From DASYQD01 sp963837455 (GTDB taxonomy: Bacteria > Acidobacteriota > Thermoanaerobaculia > Multivoradales > JAIOJS01), in NCBI GenBank assembly GCA_963837455.1, contig CAWINM010000001.1:2418001-2482000 (forward strand): a stretch of DNA of 64,000 nt, written 5' to 3'. Shown in pieces: positions 1-7,543 of this stretch. The notes beneath the pieces are model-generated. The model was not told where the DNA came from, did not search any database, and worked only from the letters and a program-made list of their open reading frames with translations. Position numbers and translations under genes: made by a program. Within the stretch, counting starts at the first letter, position 1. The number at the start of each line of letters is the position of its first letter.

Positions 1-2
1 CG

Positions 3-398
3 GTCAGCCACGGCGTCGATCTCTTCGACTGCGTGCTGCCGGCGCGCAATGCCCGCCACGGCGTCGTCTTCACCCGCGAGGGGGTGCTGCGTCTCCACGG
101 CGCCGCGATGCGCTCCGATCCGCGACCCCTCGAGGAGGGGTGCGGATGCCCCACCTGCGGTCAGGTCTCGCGCGCTTTCCTGCACCACTTGCTGCGTTGG
201 GACGTACTCACCGGGGAGGTGCTGGCGACCCTGCACAACCTGTGGTTTTACCTTGACTTCATGGATCGGGTGCGCCAGAGTATCGCGGCCGGGAGGCTGG
301 CCGAGCTGGTCTCCCGTCTGGAGATCCAACCCGACAGCGACCGCCGGGCCGAGCCGGAGCCGACGAAGGGTCCGGTGATTCCCGCGGTTCACCCCTGA
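3..398 (+). CDS. tgt: Queuine tRNA-ribosyltransferase, C-terminal fragment
   Basis: Only the last 131 residues are in the window; the gene enters from the left edge. Tgt exchanges guanine for a queuine precursor at the wobble position of GUN-anticodon tRNAs. The fragment carries the family core GVDLFDCVLPARNARHG and the zinc site CGCPTC followed by exactly 25 residues and a histidine (TLHN), matching CxCx2Cx25H. The C-terminal tail after the zinc site is short and charged. It is 68 bases upstream of yajC on the same strand, and tgt-yajC-secD-secF is a widespread bacterial order, which supports the call. Identification is firm; the catalytic N-terminal part is not visible. Confidence 0.95.
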   Translation, partial: VSHGVDLFDCVLPARNARHGVVFTREGVLRLHGAAMRSDPRPLEEGCGCPTCGQVSRAFLHHLLRWDVLTGEVLATLHNLWFYLDFMDRVRQSIAAGRLAELVSRLEIQPDSDRRAEPEPTKGPVIPAVHP

Positions 399-466
399 CG
401 AGGCGGCTTCGGCGGTGGGGCCTCTGAGGCCAGGACGACCCGTCGCGGTGGCAGGAGCAACGCGCG

Positions 467-793
467 ATGACCGAGCTCTTCATCCTGGCGCAGGCGACAG
501 GTGGCCGTGCGCCGAGCCTGCTGCAGCAGTTCGGCCCGCTGCTGCCCATGATCCCGATCATGGTGCTGTTCTACTTCCTGCTGGTGGCTCCGATGCGCAA
601 GCGCCAGCGCGAGCTGCAGCAGCAGGTCGAGAAGCTGCAAAAGGGCGACAAGGTGGTCACCAATGGCGGTCTCCATGGTGAGGTCGCCGGCATCGAGGCG
701 GCGGTGGTGCTGCTCAAGATTGCCGACCAGGTGAAGGTCAAGGTATCGAAGTCGGCGATCGCACAGGTCGAGGACCGGGGGACCAACGCATGA
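467..793 (+). CDS. yajC: Sec translocase accessory subunit YajC
   Basis: 108 residues, a normal length for YajC, the small inner-membrane partner of SecDF. One membrane segment lies at about residues 24-42 and is followed by a basic, coiled region (RKRQRELQQQVEKLQKGD). The family signature GDKVVTNGGLHGEV comes next. An AGGAG ribosome site lies just before the ATG. The stop overlaps the secD start by four bases (ATGA), so translation of the two is probably coupled. Confidence 0.95.
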   Translation: MTELFILAQATGGRAPSLLQQFGPLLPMIPIMVLFYFLLVAPMRKRQRELQQQVEKLQKGDKVVTNGGLHGEVAGIEAAVVLLKIADQVKVKVSKSAIAQVEDRGTNA

Positions 794-2358
794 ACAAGAG
801 CCTGCTCTGGCGGGGCATCCTCATCCTGGCGGTGGCGGTGATGATGGCGGTGAGCGTGGTGCCGCCCAGGGAGAAGATCAAGCTCGGCCTCGATCTGCGC
901 GGCGGCATCTACATGGTGCTGCGCGTGCAGGTGGAGGATGCCCTGCGTGCCGACCGCGACAAGGCAATCGAGCGGCTGACGCAGGAGGCGCAGGACCAGA
1001 AGCTGACCGGGTTGCAGGCGCAGCCGATCTCTCCCACCGCCTTCGCAGTCACCCTGCCGCCGGGGGCGCGCGACAAGGTCACCGAGGTCGCCGATCAGTA
1101 CTTCTCGGAGTGGCAGGCGGAGAACGACGGCGCCGGCCGGCTGGTGTACCGGCTCAAGGACGACGAGCGCAAGCGGCTCGAAGACCTGGCGGTGAACCAG
1201 GCCAAGCAGACCATCGACAATCGCCTCAACGCCTTCGGTGTCGCCGAGCCGATCATCCAGCGGCAGGGGCTCGGCGGTGACCGCATCGTCGTCCAGCTGC
1301 CCGGCGTCGACGATCCCGAGCGCATCAAGAAGCTGCTCAAGAGCACGGCGTTCCTGGAGTTCCGCATCGTCGAGGGCGGGCCGTCGAGCTCCCGCGACGA
1401 GCTGCTCGGTGCCTTCAACGGGCAGCTGCCGCCCAATGTCGAGATCCTCGAGGGATCGATCAAGGACGAGGTGACCGGCAAGACGGTGGGTACCAACTTC
1501 TACGCCGTTCAGAAGACCGCCCGGGTCACCGGTCGCGACCTCAAGAACGCACGCCCCGGTCTCGGTCAGCTCAACGATCCCATCGTCGAGTTCACCTTGA
1601 CGCACGACGGTGGGCAGCGTTTCGGTGACCTCACCGGCGCCAACATCGGCAAGGGGCTCGCCATCGTCCTCGACCACCGCGTGGTGTCGTCGCCGCGCAT
1701 CGAGGCGCGCATCACCGACCAGGGGCTCATTCGCGGCCAGTTCACCCAGCAGGAGGTCGAAGACCTCTCGACGGTGCTCCGCACCGGTGCGCTGCCGGCC
1801 GGCATCGTCACCCTCGAGGAGCGCACCGTCGGGCCCTCGCTCGGGCAGGACTCCATCCGCGACGGCGTGCGCGCCGGTGTCGTCGGTGCCGTCCTGGTGG
1901 TGCTGATGATGCTCGCCGTCTACCACCTCGCCGGGGTCAACGCGATCGCCGCCCTGGTGCTCAATGTCCTGGTCATCTTCGGCGGCCTCGCCTACTTCGG
2001 CGCCACGCTCACTCTTCCGGGTATCGCCGGCGTGGTGCTCACCATGGGCATGGCAGTGGACGCCAACGTGCTGATCTTCGAGCGCATCCGCGAAGAGTTG
2101 CGGGCGGGGCGCACGCCGCGCACCTCGATCGACGAAGGGTTTCGGCGCGCCTTCGCGTCGGTCATCGACACCCACATGACGACGCTGATCGCCGCCCTCT
2201 TCCTCTTCCAGTTCGGCACCGGCCCGGTGCGAGGCTTCGCGGTGACCCTGATGATCGGGCTCTCCGCTTCCCTGTTCACCGCCGTGTTCGTCAGCCGCTG
2301 GCTGTTCGACGTCGAGCTGTCGATGCGCAAGCGGGTCGACTCGCTCTCCATCGGCTAG
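790..2358 (+). CDS. secD: Protein translocase subunit SecD
   Basis: 522 residues. SecD is the larger half of the proton-driven SecDF pump that helps pull exported proteins through SecYEG. There is an N-terminal membrane segment at about 7-24, then the SecD signature LGLDLRGGIYMVL (about 32-44) and a large periplasmic domain. A block of five membrane segments follows from about 355, with motif AVDANVLIFERIREELRAG. SecD and SecF are separate polypeptides here. The start overlaps the yajC stop (ATGA). Confidence 0.97.
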   Translation: MNKSLLWRGILILAVAVMMAVSVVPPREKIKLGLDLRGGIYMVLRVQVEDALRADRDKAIERLTQEAQDQKLTGLQAQPISPTAFAVTLPPGARDKVTEVADQYFSEWQAENDGAGRLVYRLKDDERKRLEDLAVNQAKQTIDNRLNAFGVAEPIIQRQGLGGDRIVVQLPGVDDPERIKKLLKSTAFLEFRIVEGGPSSSRDELLGAFNGQLPPNVEILEGSIKDEVTGKTVGTNFYAVQKTARVTGRDLKNARPGLGQLNDPIVEFTLTHDGGQRFGDLTGANIGKGLAIVLDHRVVSSPRIEARITDQGLIRGQFTQQEVEDLSTVLRTGALPAGIVTLEERTVGPSLGQDSIRDGVRAGVVGAVLVVLMMLAVYHLAGVNAIAALVLNVLVIFGGLAYFGATLTLPGIAGVVLTMGMAVDANVLIFERIREELRAGRTPRTSIDEGFRRAFASVIDTHMTTLIAALFLFQFGTGPVRGFAVTLMIGLSASLFTAVFVSRWLFDVELSMRKRVDSLSIG

Positions 2359-2373
2359 CAAGGAGAGAGGTCC

Positions 2374-3630
2374 ATGCGGTTCTTCCAGAACGCCAACTAC
2401 GACTTCATGAAGTACCGCCGCCACTGGGCGGTGGTGTCGACGCTGCTCTCCTTGCTCGGCCTCTCGGTGGTGGTGTTCCACCGCGGCCTCAACATCGGCA
2501 TCGACTTCGCGGGCGGTACCCAGGTGGTGGTGCAGTTTCTGCAACCGCCCACCGCCGACGAGCTGCGCGAGTCGCTCGCCCGGGGCGGTCTCGGTGACGC
2601 CATCATCCAAGGCTACGGCACCAACAGCCCCGACCAGTTCATGATCCGCACCCGCCTGCAGGGGAAGAAGGAGGAGGGGCGCGAGGCGGAGATCATCGCC
2701 GCCCTCGACCGCATCTACAACCCCGGCGAGCATGCCGCTGTCGATCTCAACAAGGGCGGCGCCGAGGGTCTCTCGGCACTGCTCTACGGCGCCGACCCGC
2801 TGCAGCTCAAGGCCGCCGACGACGCCGCGGCGCGCGACGCCTACAAGGAGGCGGCCGACGGCATCCTCGACGTGCGCCGCAAGGCCGGGATCATCCGCGA
2901 CTGGAAGCAGGTTGGCGCCGTCAAGGGCATGACTCCGGAGGTCGAGCAGGCCCTACAGAAGCTCGGCTACCTGGGCAACTTCGCGCTGCTCTCGCGCGAG
3001 GTGGTGGGCCCGACCGTCGGCGCCGAGCTGCGCCAGCGCGGCATCCTGGCGGTGGTGATGTCGATGATCGCCATGCTCGTCTACATCTGGATCCGCTTCG
3101 AGCTGCGCTTCGGAATCGGCGCGGTGATCGCCCTGTTGCACGACGTGTTGGTGAGCCTCGGCCTCTACGCCCTCTTCGGCTTCGAGTTCAACCTCACCAC
3201 CATCGCGGCCTTTCTCACCCTCGTCGGCTACTCCGTCAACGACAGCGTGGTGGTCTTCGACCGTGTCCGCGAGACGATGCGAAAGACTCGCCGCGTGAGC
3301 TTCGAGAAGCTGCTCAACGACAGCGTCAACCAGACTCTCTCGCGAACCATCCTCACCGCCAGCTCGGTGTTCCTCGCCTGTCTCGCCCTGCTCTTCCTCG
3401 GCGGCGAGGTGCTGCGAGGCTTCTCCTTCGTGATGACCGTCGGCGTCATCGTCGGCACCTACTCGTCGGTGTTCGTCGCCGCCTCCTTCGCACTGCTGTG
3501 GGAGAACCTGCTGCAGAGGCGCCGCATGCGCGAGGCGCCGGCGCCCGCCGCGCAGCGAGGCGCCGAGACCAAGCCGCGCGAGGGCGAGCCACGGGCCCAG
3601 AAGCGTTCCGCCGGGGGGCGTCGACGGTGA
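2374..3630 (+). CDS. secF: Protein translocase subunit SecF, with enlarged periplasmic domain
   Basis: 418 residues, longer than the roughly 300 usual for SecF. Motif NIGIDFAGGTQVVVQF sits at about 40-55 and the second signature SVNDSVVVFDRVRE lies in the C-terminal membrane block (about 225-375). The extra length comes from a charged, Ala/Asp-rich stretch at about 115-200 between the first periplasmic segment and the SREVVGPTVG motif, plus a basic 40-residue cytoplasmic tail. An AAGGAG ribosome site lies just before the ATG, 15 bases after secD. Function is as in other SecDF pumps; the role of the insert is unknown. Confidence 0.95.
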   Translation: MRFFQNANYDFMKYRRHWAVVSTLLSLLGLSVVVFHRGLNIGIDFAGGTQVVVQFLQPPTADELRESLARGGLGDAIIQGYGTNSPDQFMIRTRLQGKKEEGREAEIIAALDRIYNPGEHAAVDLNKGGAEGLSALLYGADPLQLKAADDAAARDAYKEAADGILDVRRKAGIIRDWKQVGAVKGMTPEVEQALQKLGYLGNFALLSREVVGPTVGAELRQRGILAVVMSMIAMLVYIWIRFELRFGIGAVIALLHDVLVSLGLYALFGFEFNLTTIAAFLTLVGYSVNDSVVVFDRVRETMRKTRRVSFEKLLNDSVNQTLSRTILTASSVFLACLALLFLGGEVLRGFSFVMTVGVIVGTYSSVFVAASFALLWENLLQRRRMREAPAPAAQRGAETKPREGEPRAQKRSAGGRRR

Positions 3631-3641
3631 CCGGGAACCCA

Positions 3642-3669
3642 TTGACTTGAGGGTCGAAACCGATAGAGT
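3642..3669 (+). promoter_or_regulatory. Sigma70-like promoter for the TPR-tonB-exb genes
   Basis: TTGACT at 3642-3647 and TAGAGT at 3664-3669 are separated by 16 bases, directly after secF and about 60 bases before the lipoprotein start. It would give the tonB/exb group its own transcription apart from secDF. Sequence match only. Confidence 0.5.
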
Positions 3670-3730
3670 CAGGGGCCCAGCGCGCCAGGGCGCACCCCAA
3701 AGACTCCCTTCTGACGACCGATCGAGGCCG

Positions 3731-4588
3731 ATGCACAGGATCGCCGCAACCACGTTGCTCGTGACCGTGACCCTTGCCCTCGGCGGGTGCGAGAAGTTCG
3801 AGGCGAGGGAGAACTTCCACACCGGCAACAACTATTACAAGGACGAGTCCTTCCAGGCAGCCCTGGCCGCGTATCAGGCCGGGCTGAAGAAGGACCCCAG
3901 CGCCACTCAGGTGTGGCGCTCGGTCGGCTTCTCGGCCCTCGCGCTCTACCGCCCCGGGGACGACTCGCCGCAGAACAAGCAGTACGCCTCGACGGCGATC
4001 GACGCCTTCCGCCGGTATCTAGACGACTATCCGCGGGATCAAAAGGTACGGGAGTACCTGGAGAGCATCCTGATGGGCTCCGGCCGGCAGTCTGAGGCGA
4101 TCGACATGCTCGAGGACGACGCGAAGCAGCATCCTGGCGACATGAAGTACCAGAACGGCGTCATCGCCGCCATGGCCGAGGCGGGGCTGCTGCAGCGCGC
4201 GATGGCGCGCGCCGAGGCGATGCACACCAAGGATTCGCAGATCTACCATGCCATCGGCGTCACCGCCTGGAGCAAGTCCTACCGCAACCCGCCGGCCGAC
4301 GTCGAGCAGCACCGGGAGCTCATCGACATGGGCATCAAGGCGCTCGAAAAGGCGCTCGAGCTGCAGGGTGACAAGCCGTCGATCGAGACGCTCAGCTACA
4401 TCAATCTGCTCTGGCGCGAGAAGGTCAAGGTCGAAGTGGATCCCTTCAAGCAGCAGGACTACATCAAGACCGCCGACGAGTACCGCAACCGCGCCATCGA
4501 GCTTCGCCGGCAGATGAAGCAGCAGTCTTCGCCGCCGGCAGGGCAGCAGCCGCCGGAACAGCCATCGCAGGGGCAGCAGGGGGGCTGA
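3731..4588 (+). CDS. TPR-repeat lipoprotein
   Basis: 285 residues from the ATG at 3731; an upstream in-frame start exists but would place the signal peptide internally. The signal peptide ends in lipobox LGGC with Cys20, so the protein is probably lipid-anchored. The rest is helical with degenerate tetratricopeptide repeats, for example NNYYKDESFQAALAAYQAG and AGLLQRAMARAEAM. The tail is Gln/Pro-rich. It lies 25 bases before tonB, so it may be a periplasmic partner of the TonB/ExbBD machine, but that is inference from position alone. Confidence 0.8.
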   Translation: MHRIAATTLLVTVTLALGGCEKFEARENFHTGNNYYKDESFQAALAAYQAGLKKDPSATQVWRSVGFSALALYRPGDDSPQNKQYASTAIDAFRRYLDDYPRDQKVREYLESILMGSGRQSEAIDMLEDDAKQHPGDMKYQNGVIAAMAEAGLLQRAMARAEAMHTKDSQIYHAIGVTAWSKSYRNPPADVEQHRELIDMGIKALEKALELQGDKPSIETLSYINLLWREKVKVEVDPFKQQDYIKTADEYRNRAIELRRQMKQQSSPPAGQQPPEQPSQGQQGG

Positions 4589-4613
4589 GCGGCGACCCCT
4601 CAGGAGTGACGTC

Positions 4614-5339
4614 ATGTTCGAGAACTCCCTGATCGCCTCGCAGCGGCAGAAACAGTCGCCCAAGCGCCTCTTCATCATTCCCATCGCCATTGCCCTGCAC
4701 GTGGTCGTGCTCACTGGCGTGCTGGTGGCGCAGTACTGGAACGTCGAGCCGGTCGACGAGCCGCCCATCCAGGTGGTGTTCATCAGCGCCGCGGCGCCGC
4801 CGCCGCCACCGCCGCCACCACCACCGCCGCCGGCGCCCAAGCCGCCCACGCCCGAGACGCCGAAGCCGACGGTGGTGATCCCCAAGGAGCCCGTGCAGCC
4901 GGTCGAGGTGCCGCAGGAGCTCCCCAAGCCGGAGCCGGTGCAGGAAGTCGCCACCGACGAGGGTGGTGTCGAGGGCGGTGTCGAGGGCGGCGTCCCGGGG
5001 GGTGTCCCGGGAGGTCAGGTCGGCGGCGTCCCCGGGGGTACCGGCGACGAGATCCTGCGGGTGGGCGGCGACGTCACCCCGCCAGTGGTGCTCAACCGCG
5101 TGCAGCCCGTCTACACCGAGACTGCCCGCCGCGCCCGAGTCCAGGGCATCGTCATCGTCGAGGCGATCATCAGCCGCACCGGCCAGGTGGAGAACGTGCG
5201 GGTGCTCAAGGGACTGCCGATGGGGCTCGATCAGGCCGCGGTCGATGCGGTCAAGCGCTGGACCTTCCGCCCGGCGACCCAGGGCGGTCGCCCGGTGAAC
5301 GTCTATTTCATCCTGACCGTCAACTTCAAGGTGCAGTAG
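4614..5339 (+). CDS. tonB: Energy transducer TonB
   Basis: 241 residues. An N-terminal membrane anchor spans about 20-41. A run of twelve prolines at about 62-73 and further Pro/Lys-Pro stretches form the extended periplasmic spacer. A Gly-Gly-Val repeat segment at about 119-140 follows, and then the TonB C-terminal domain (about 155-241), with PVYTETARRARVQGIVIVEA and AVDAVKRWTFRPA. It transmits the proton-motive force to outer-membrane receptors such as the one at 58010. It is followed by the exbB-like and three exbD-like genes. Confidence 0.93.
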   Translation: MFENSLIASQRQKQSPKRLFIIPIAIALHVVVLTGVLVAQYWNVEPVDEPPIQVVFISAAAPPPPPPPPPPPPAPKPPTPETPKPTVVIPKEPVQPVEVPQELPKPEPVQEVATDEGGVEGGVEGGVPGGVPGGQVGGVPGGTGDEILRVGGDVTPPVVLNRVQPVYTETARRARVQGIVIVEAIISRTGQVENVRVLKGLPMGLDQAAVDAVKRWTFRPATQGGRPVNVYFILTVNFKVQ

Positions 5340-5393
5340 CACCGTAGGGAACCAGGCCACGGGTGCCCAGCACCCAACGCAAAGGAGCGCGGC

Positions 5394-6107
5394 ATGTCAT
5401 TTGGACCGTTGGAGATCTGGAACAGCATGACCTGGATCGCCCGTATCGTGGCGGTCATCCTCCTGCTGCTGTCGGTCTGGTCGCTCTACGTGACCATCGA
5501 GCGTCTCATCACCTACCGGAAGGCCAAGGTGCAGTCGCTCGAATTCGCCAAGAAGATCACGCCGCTGCTCTCCAAGGATCAACCGGCCGAGGCGATCGAG
5601 ATCTCGCGCAAGTACAAGGCCAGTCACCTCGCCCGCGTGACCCGGGCCGGGCTCATCGAGTTCCTCTACGATCAAACGACCAACCCCAATCCGGTCACCG
5701 GTCACGACGTCATCGAGGCGGCCAAGCGGGCCATCGAACGGGAGTCTCTGGTCGTCTACTCGGACCTCAAGAAGGGGGTCGGCGGCCTGGCGACCATTGC
5801 CACCACGGCGCCCTTCATCGGCCTCTTCGGCACGGTGATCGGCATCATCCACGCCTTCCAGGGGATGGCGCTGAGCGGCTCCGGTGGTATCGGCTCGGTC
5901 TCGAAGGGCATCTCCGAGGCCCTCGTCACCACCGCCCTCGGTCTCGGCGTGGCCATTCCCGCGGCCTGGCTCTTCAACTACTTCACCAACACCCTCGAGC
6001 GCTTCCAGGTGGAGATGTCCAACTCCTCATCCGAGCTCGTCGACTTCTTCATCAAGAAGCAGGGGGCCAAGCAGGGAGCTGCCCATGCAACTGGGGTCCG
6101 CGTCTAA
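5394..6107 (+). CDS. exbB: MotA/TolQ/ExbB-type proton channel protein
   Basis: 237 residues, the usual ExbB/TolQ size. There is one N-terminal membrane segment (about 13-33) and two more at about 140-160 and 185-205. Family motifs are VGGLATIATTAPFIGLFGTV and EALVTTALGLGVAIPAAWLF. It forms the stator with ExbD that powers TonB. AAGGAG precedes the ATG. The stop overlaps the next gene by 23 bases, which implies coupled expression. ExbB is preferred over TolQ because tonB is adjacent and no tolA or tolB is seen. Confidence 0.9.
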   Translation: MSFGPLEIWNSMTWIARIVAVILLLLSVWSLYVTIERLITYRKAKVQSLEFAKKITPLLSKDQPAEAIEISRKYKASHLARVTRAGLIEFLYDQTTNPNPVTGHDVIEAAKRAIERESLVVYSDLKKGVGGLATIATTAPFIGLFGTVIGIIHAFQGMALSGSGGIGSVSKGISEALVTTALGLGVAIPAAWLFNYFTNTLERFQVEMSNSSSELVDFFIKKQGAKQGAAHATGVRV

Positions 6108-6540
6108 GTCCGGCGCCGGCGGCATCGAGGTCATCGCCGGCGGCGGCGTCAAGTCGGACATCAACGTAACGCCCCTGGTCGACGTCTGTCTGGTGCTGCT
6201 GATCATCTTCATGGTGGTCACGCCCTTGCTGACGCAGGGGCACGCGGTGCAGCTTCCCGAGACCAACAATCCCGAGAAGATGCCGCAGGGCGCGAAACAG
6301 CTCGACGTCGCCATCGAGCAGGACGGCAGCGTCTTCATCGGCGACAAGTGGTTCGCACAGGAGCAGCTGCTGGCGAAGTTCCAGGAGATCCACGAGGCCA
6401 CCCCGGACAAGAACGTCGTCATCAAGGCGGACCGCCGCATCAAGTACGCCGAGGTCCGCAAGCTGTTGAAGGTCATCAACCAGGCGGGCTTCCCCGGCGC
6501 CGGTCTGGTGACGCAGAAGAAGGGCCAGCCGGCGACGTGA
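6085..6540 (+). CDS. exbD: ExbD/TolR family protein 1
   Basis: 151 residues from the ATG at 6085, inside the end of the exbB-like gene. The ExbD/TolR signature KSDINVTPLVDVCLVLLIIF surrounds the single membrane helix with its essential aspartate. A periplasmic domain with NVVIKADRRIKYAEVRKLL follows. This is the first of three consecutive paralogs sharing the INVTPLVDV core. Confidence 0.92.
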   Translation: MQLGSASKSGAGGIEVIAGGGVKSDINVTPLVDVCLVLLIIFMVVTPLLTQGHAVQLPETNNPEKMPQGAKQLDVAIEQDGSVFIGDKWFAQEQLLAKFQEIHEATPDKNVVIKADRRIKYAEVRKLLKVINQAGFPGAGLVTQKKGQPAT

Positions 6541-6571
6541 GTGCCCCGGCAGGGGTTCCGGAGACAACGAC

Positions 6572-6982
6572 ATGGACATAGGTGGCGGCAGCAACCTCAA
6601 GAGCGAGATCAACGTCACGCCGCTGGTCGACGTGGTGCTGGTGTTGCTGATCATCTTCATGGTGGTCATCCCCATCCTGCAGCTCGGCTATCCGGTGAAC
6701 ACCCCTCCCGAGAACAAGACCGTGGTGGTGCCCCCAACCGCCGACCAGCTGATCGTGCGCATGGATCGCGACGGGCGCACCTACCTCAACAAGGAGGAGG
6801 TGCCGATGGCCCAGTTCGGCGCCCGCCTCAAGGGGATGAACCGCGGCAAGAAGGTGGTGTTCTTCGCCGCCGACGGCGAGCTGCCGTACGGCCAGGTGGC
6901 TGACTTCATGGACCTCTGCCGCAACAACGGCGCCGAGAACCTCGGCATCGTCTTCGAGGACATCAAGCCCGCCGGCACCTGA
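6572..6982 (+). CDS. exbD: ExbD/TolR family protein 2
   Basis: 136 residues. The helix motif KSEINVTPLVDVVLVLLIIF is intact. The periplasmic part differs from its neighbours: it has TYLNKEEVPMAQFGARLKG and VVFFAADGELPYGQVADFMD in place of the usual VVIKAD stretch. It lies 31 bases after paralog 1. The divergence suggests a distinct binding role in a mixed ExbD assembly or an alternative TonB pairing. Confidence 0.9.
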   Translation: MDIGGGSNLKSEINVTPLVDVVLVLLIIFMVVIPILQLGYPVNTPPENKTVVVPPTADQLIVRMDRDGRTYLNKEEVPMAQFGARLKGMNRGKKVVFFAADGELPYGQVADFMDLCRNNGAENLGIVFEDIKPAGT

Positions 6983-6999
6983 GTCGACATGACGCCCGG

Positions 7000-7019
7000 C
7001 CCGCCACCCCGGTGGCGGG
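7000..7019 (+). terminator. Possible attenuating hairpin between exbD genes
   Basis: CCCGCCACC at 7000-7008 pairs with GGTGGCGGG at 7011-7019, leaving a tight loop. No T tract follows, so it is at best an attenuator or an RNA-stability hairpin that might lower expression of the third exbD. Confidence 0.3.
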
Positions 7020-7074
7020 GTCGTGGCGGACCGAATCTGGGCTCTCCGCAGGGGATGACACCGGAGAGACCCCC

Positions 7075-7482
7075 ATGGGCCCGAGCAGTGGAAGCGGCGT
7101 CAGGAGTGAGATCAACGTCACGCCGTTGGTTGATGTTTGTCTGGTTCTGTTGATCATCTTCATGGTGGTGACTCCGCTGCTCGGACGCGATCGCGTCGAG
7201 CTGCCCGAGACCCGCAGCCCCGTCAGCATCGCCCCACGGGGAAGACAGATCGACCTCACCATCGAGCGCTCGGGCCGAGCCCTGGTGGATGGTCGCCCGC
7301 TGGCGGTGGCACAGCTCGAGCGCACTCTCCGCGAGCTCCACCTGCAGGCTCCCGGCATGACGGTGGTCGTGAAGGCAGATCGGCACGTGCCGTTCGCTAC
7401 GGTTCGGGAGGTGCTGCGGGCGGTCAGCCGCGCCGGTCTCGGCGGCGCCGGCCTCGCTACGAGGCGCCAGCGTTCGGGTTGA
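7075..7482 (+). CDS. exbD: ExbD/TolR family protein 3
   Basis: 135 residues from ATG 7075, chosen because GGAGAG lies six bases upstream; an in-frame GTG at 7012 has no such site and sits inside a hairpin. The signature RSEINVTPLVDVCLVLLIIF is intact and the periplasmic domain has MTVVVKADRHVPFATVREVL. It is closer to paralog 1 than to paralog 2. It sits 92 bases downstream of paralog 2, past the hairpin. Confidence 0.88.
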   Translation: MGPSSGSGVRSEINVTPLVDVCLVLLIIFMVVTPLLGRDRVELPETRSPVSIAPRGRQIDLTIERSGRALVDGRPLAVAQLERTLRELHLQAPGMTVVVKADRHVPFATVREVLRAVSRAGLGGAGLATRRQRSG

Positions 7483-7529
7483 GCGCCCCCTGCGGTCACA
7501 CGCGTCCCCGGCGGTGAGCAGCGCGCTCC

Positions 7530-7535
7530 TATAAT
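7530..7535 (+). promoter_or_regulatory. -10 element for rel/spoT, leaderless geometry
   Basis: A perfect TATAAT ends eight bases before the GTG start of rel/spoT. Transcription would begin at or next to the start codon. No Shine-Dalgarno sequence and no convincing -35 element are visible. Confidence 0.6.
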
Positions 7536-7543
7536 GGCCGCTG

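Noticed and set aside
571..2733. 720-residue antisense open frame over secD and secF
   Set aside because: Very high GC leaves long open antisense frames. The composition is His/Asp/Arg-rich with no motif, and secD-secF on the other strand is certain.
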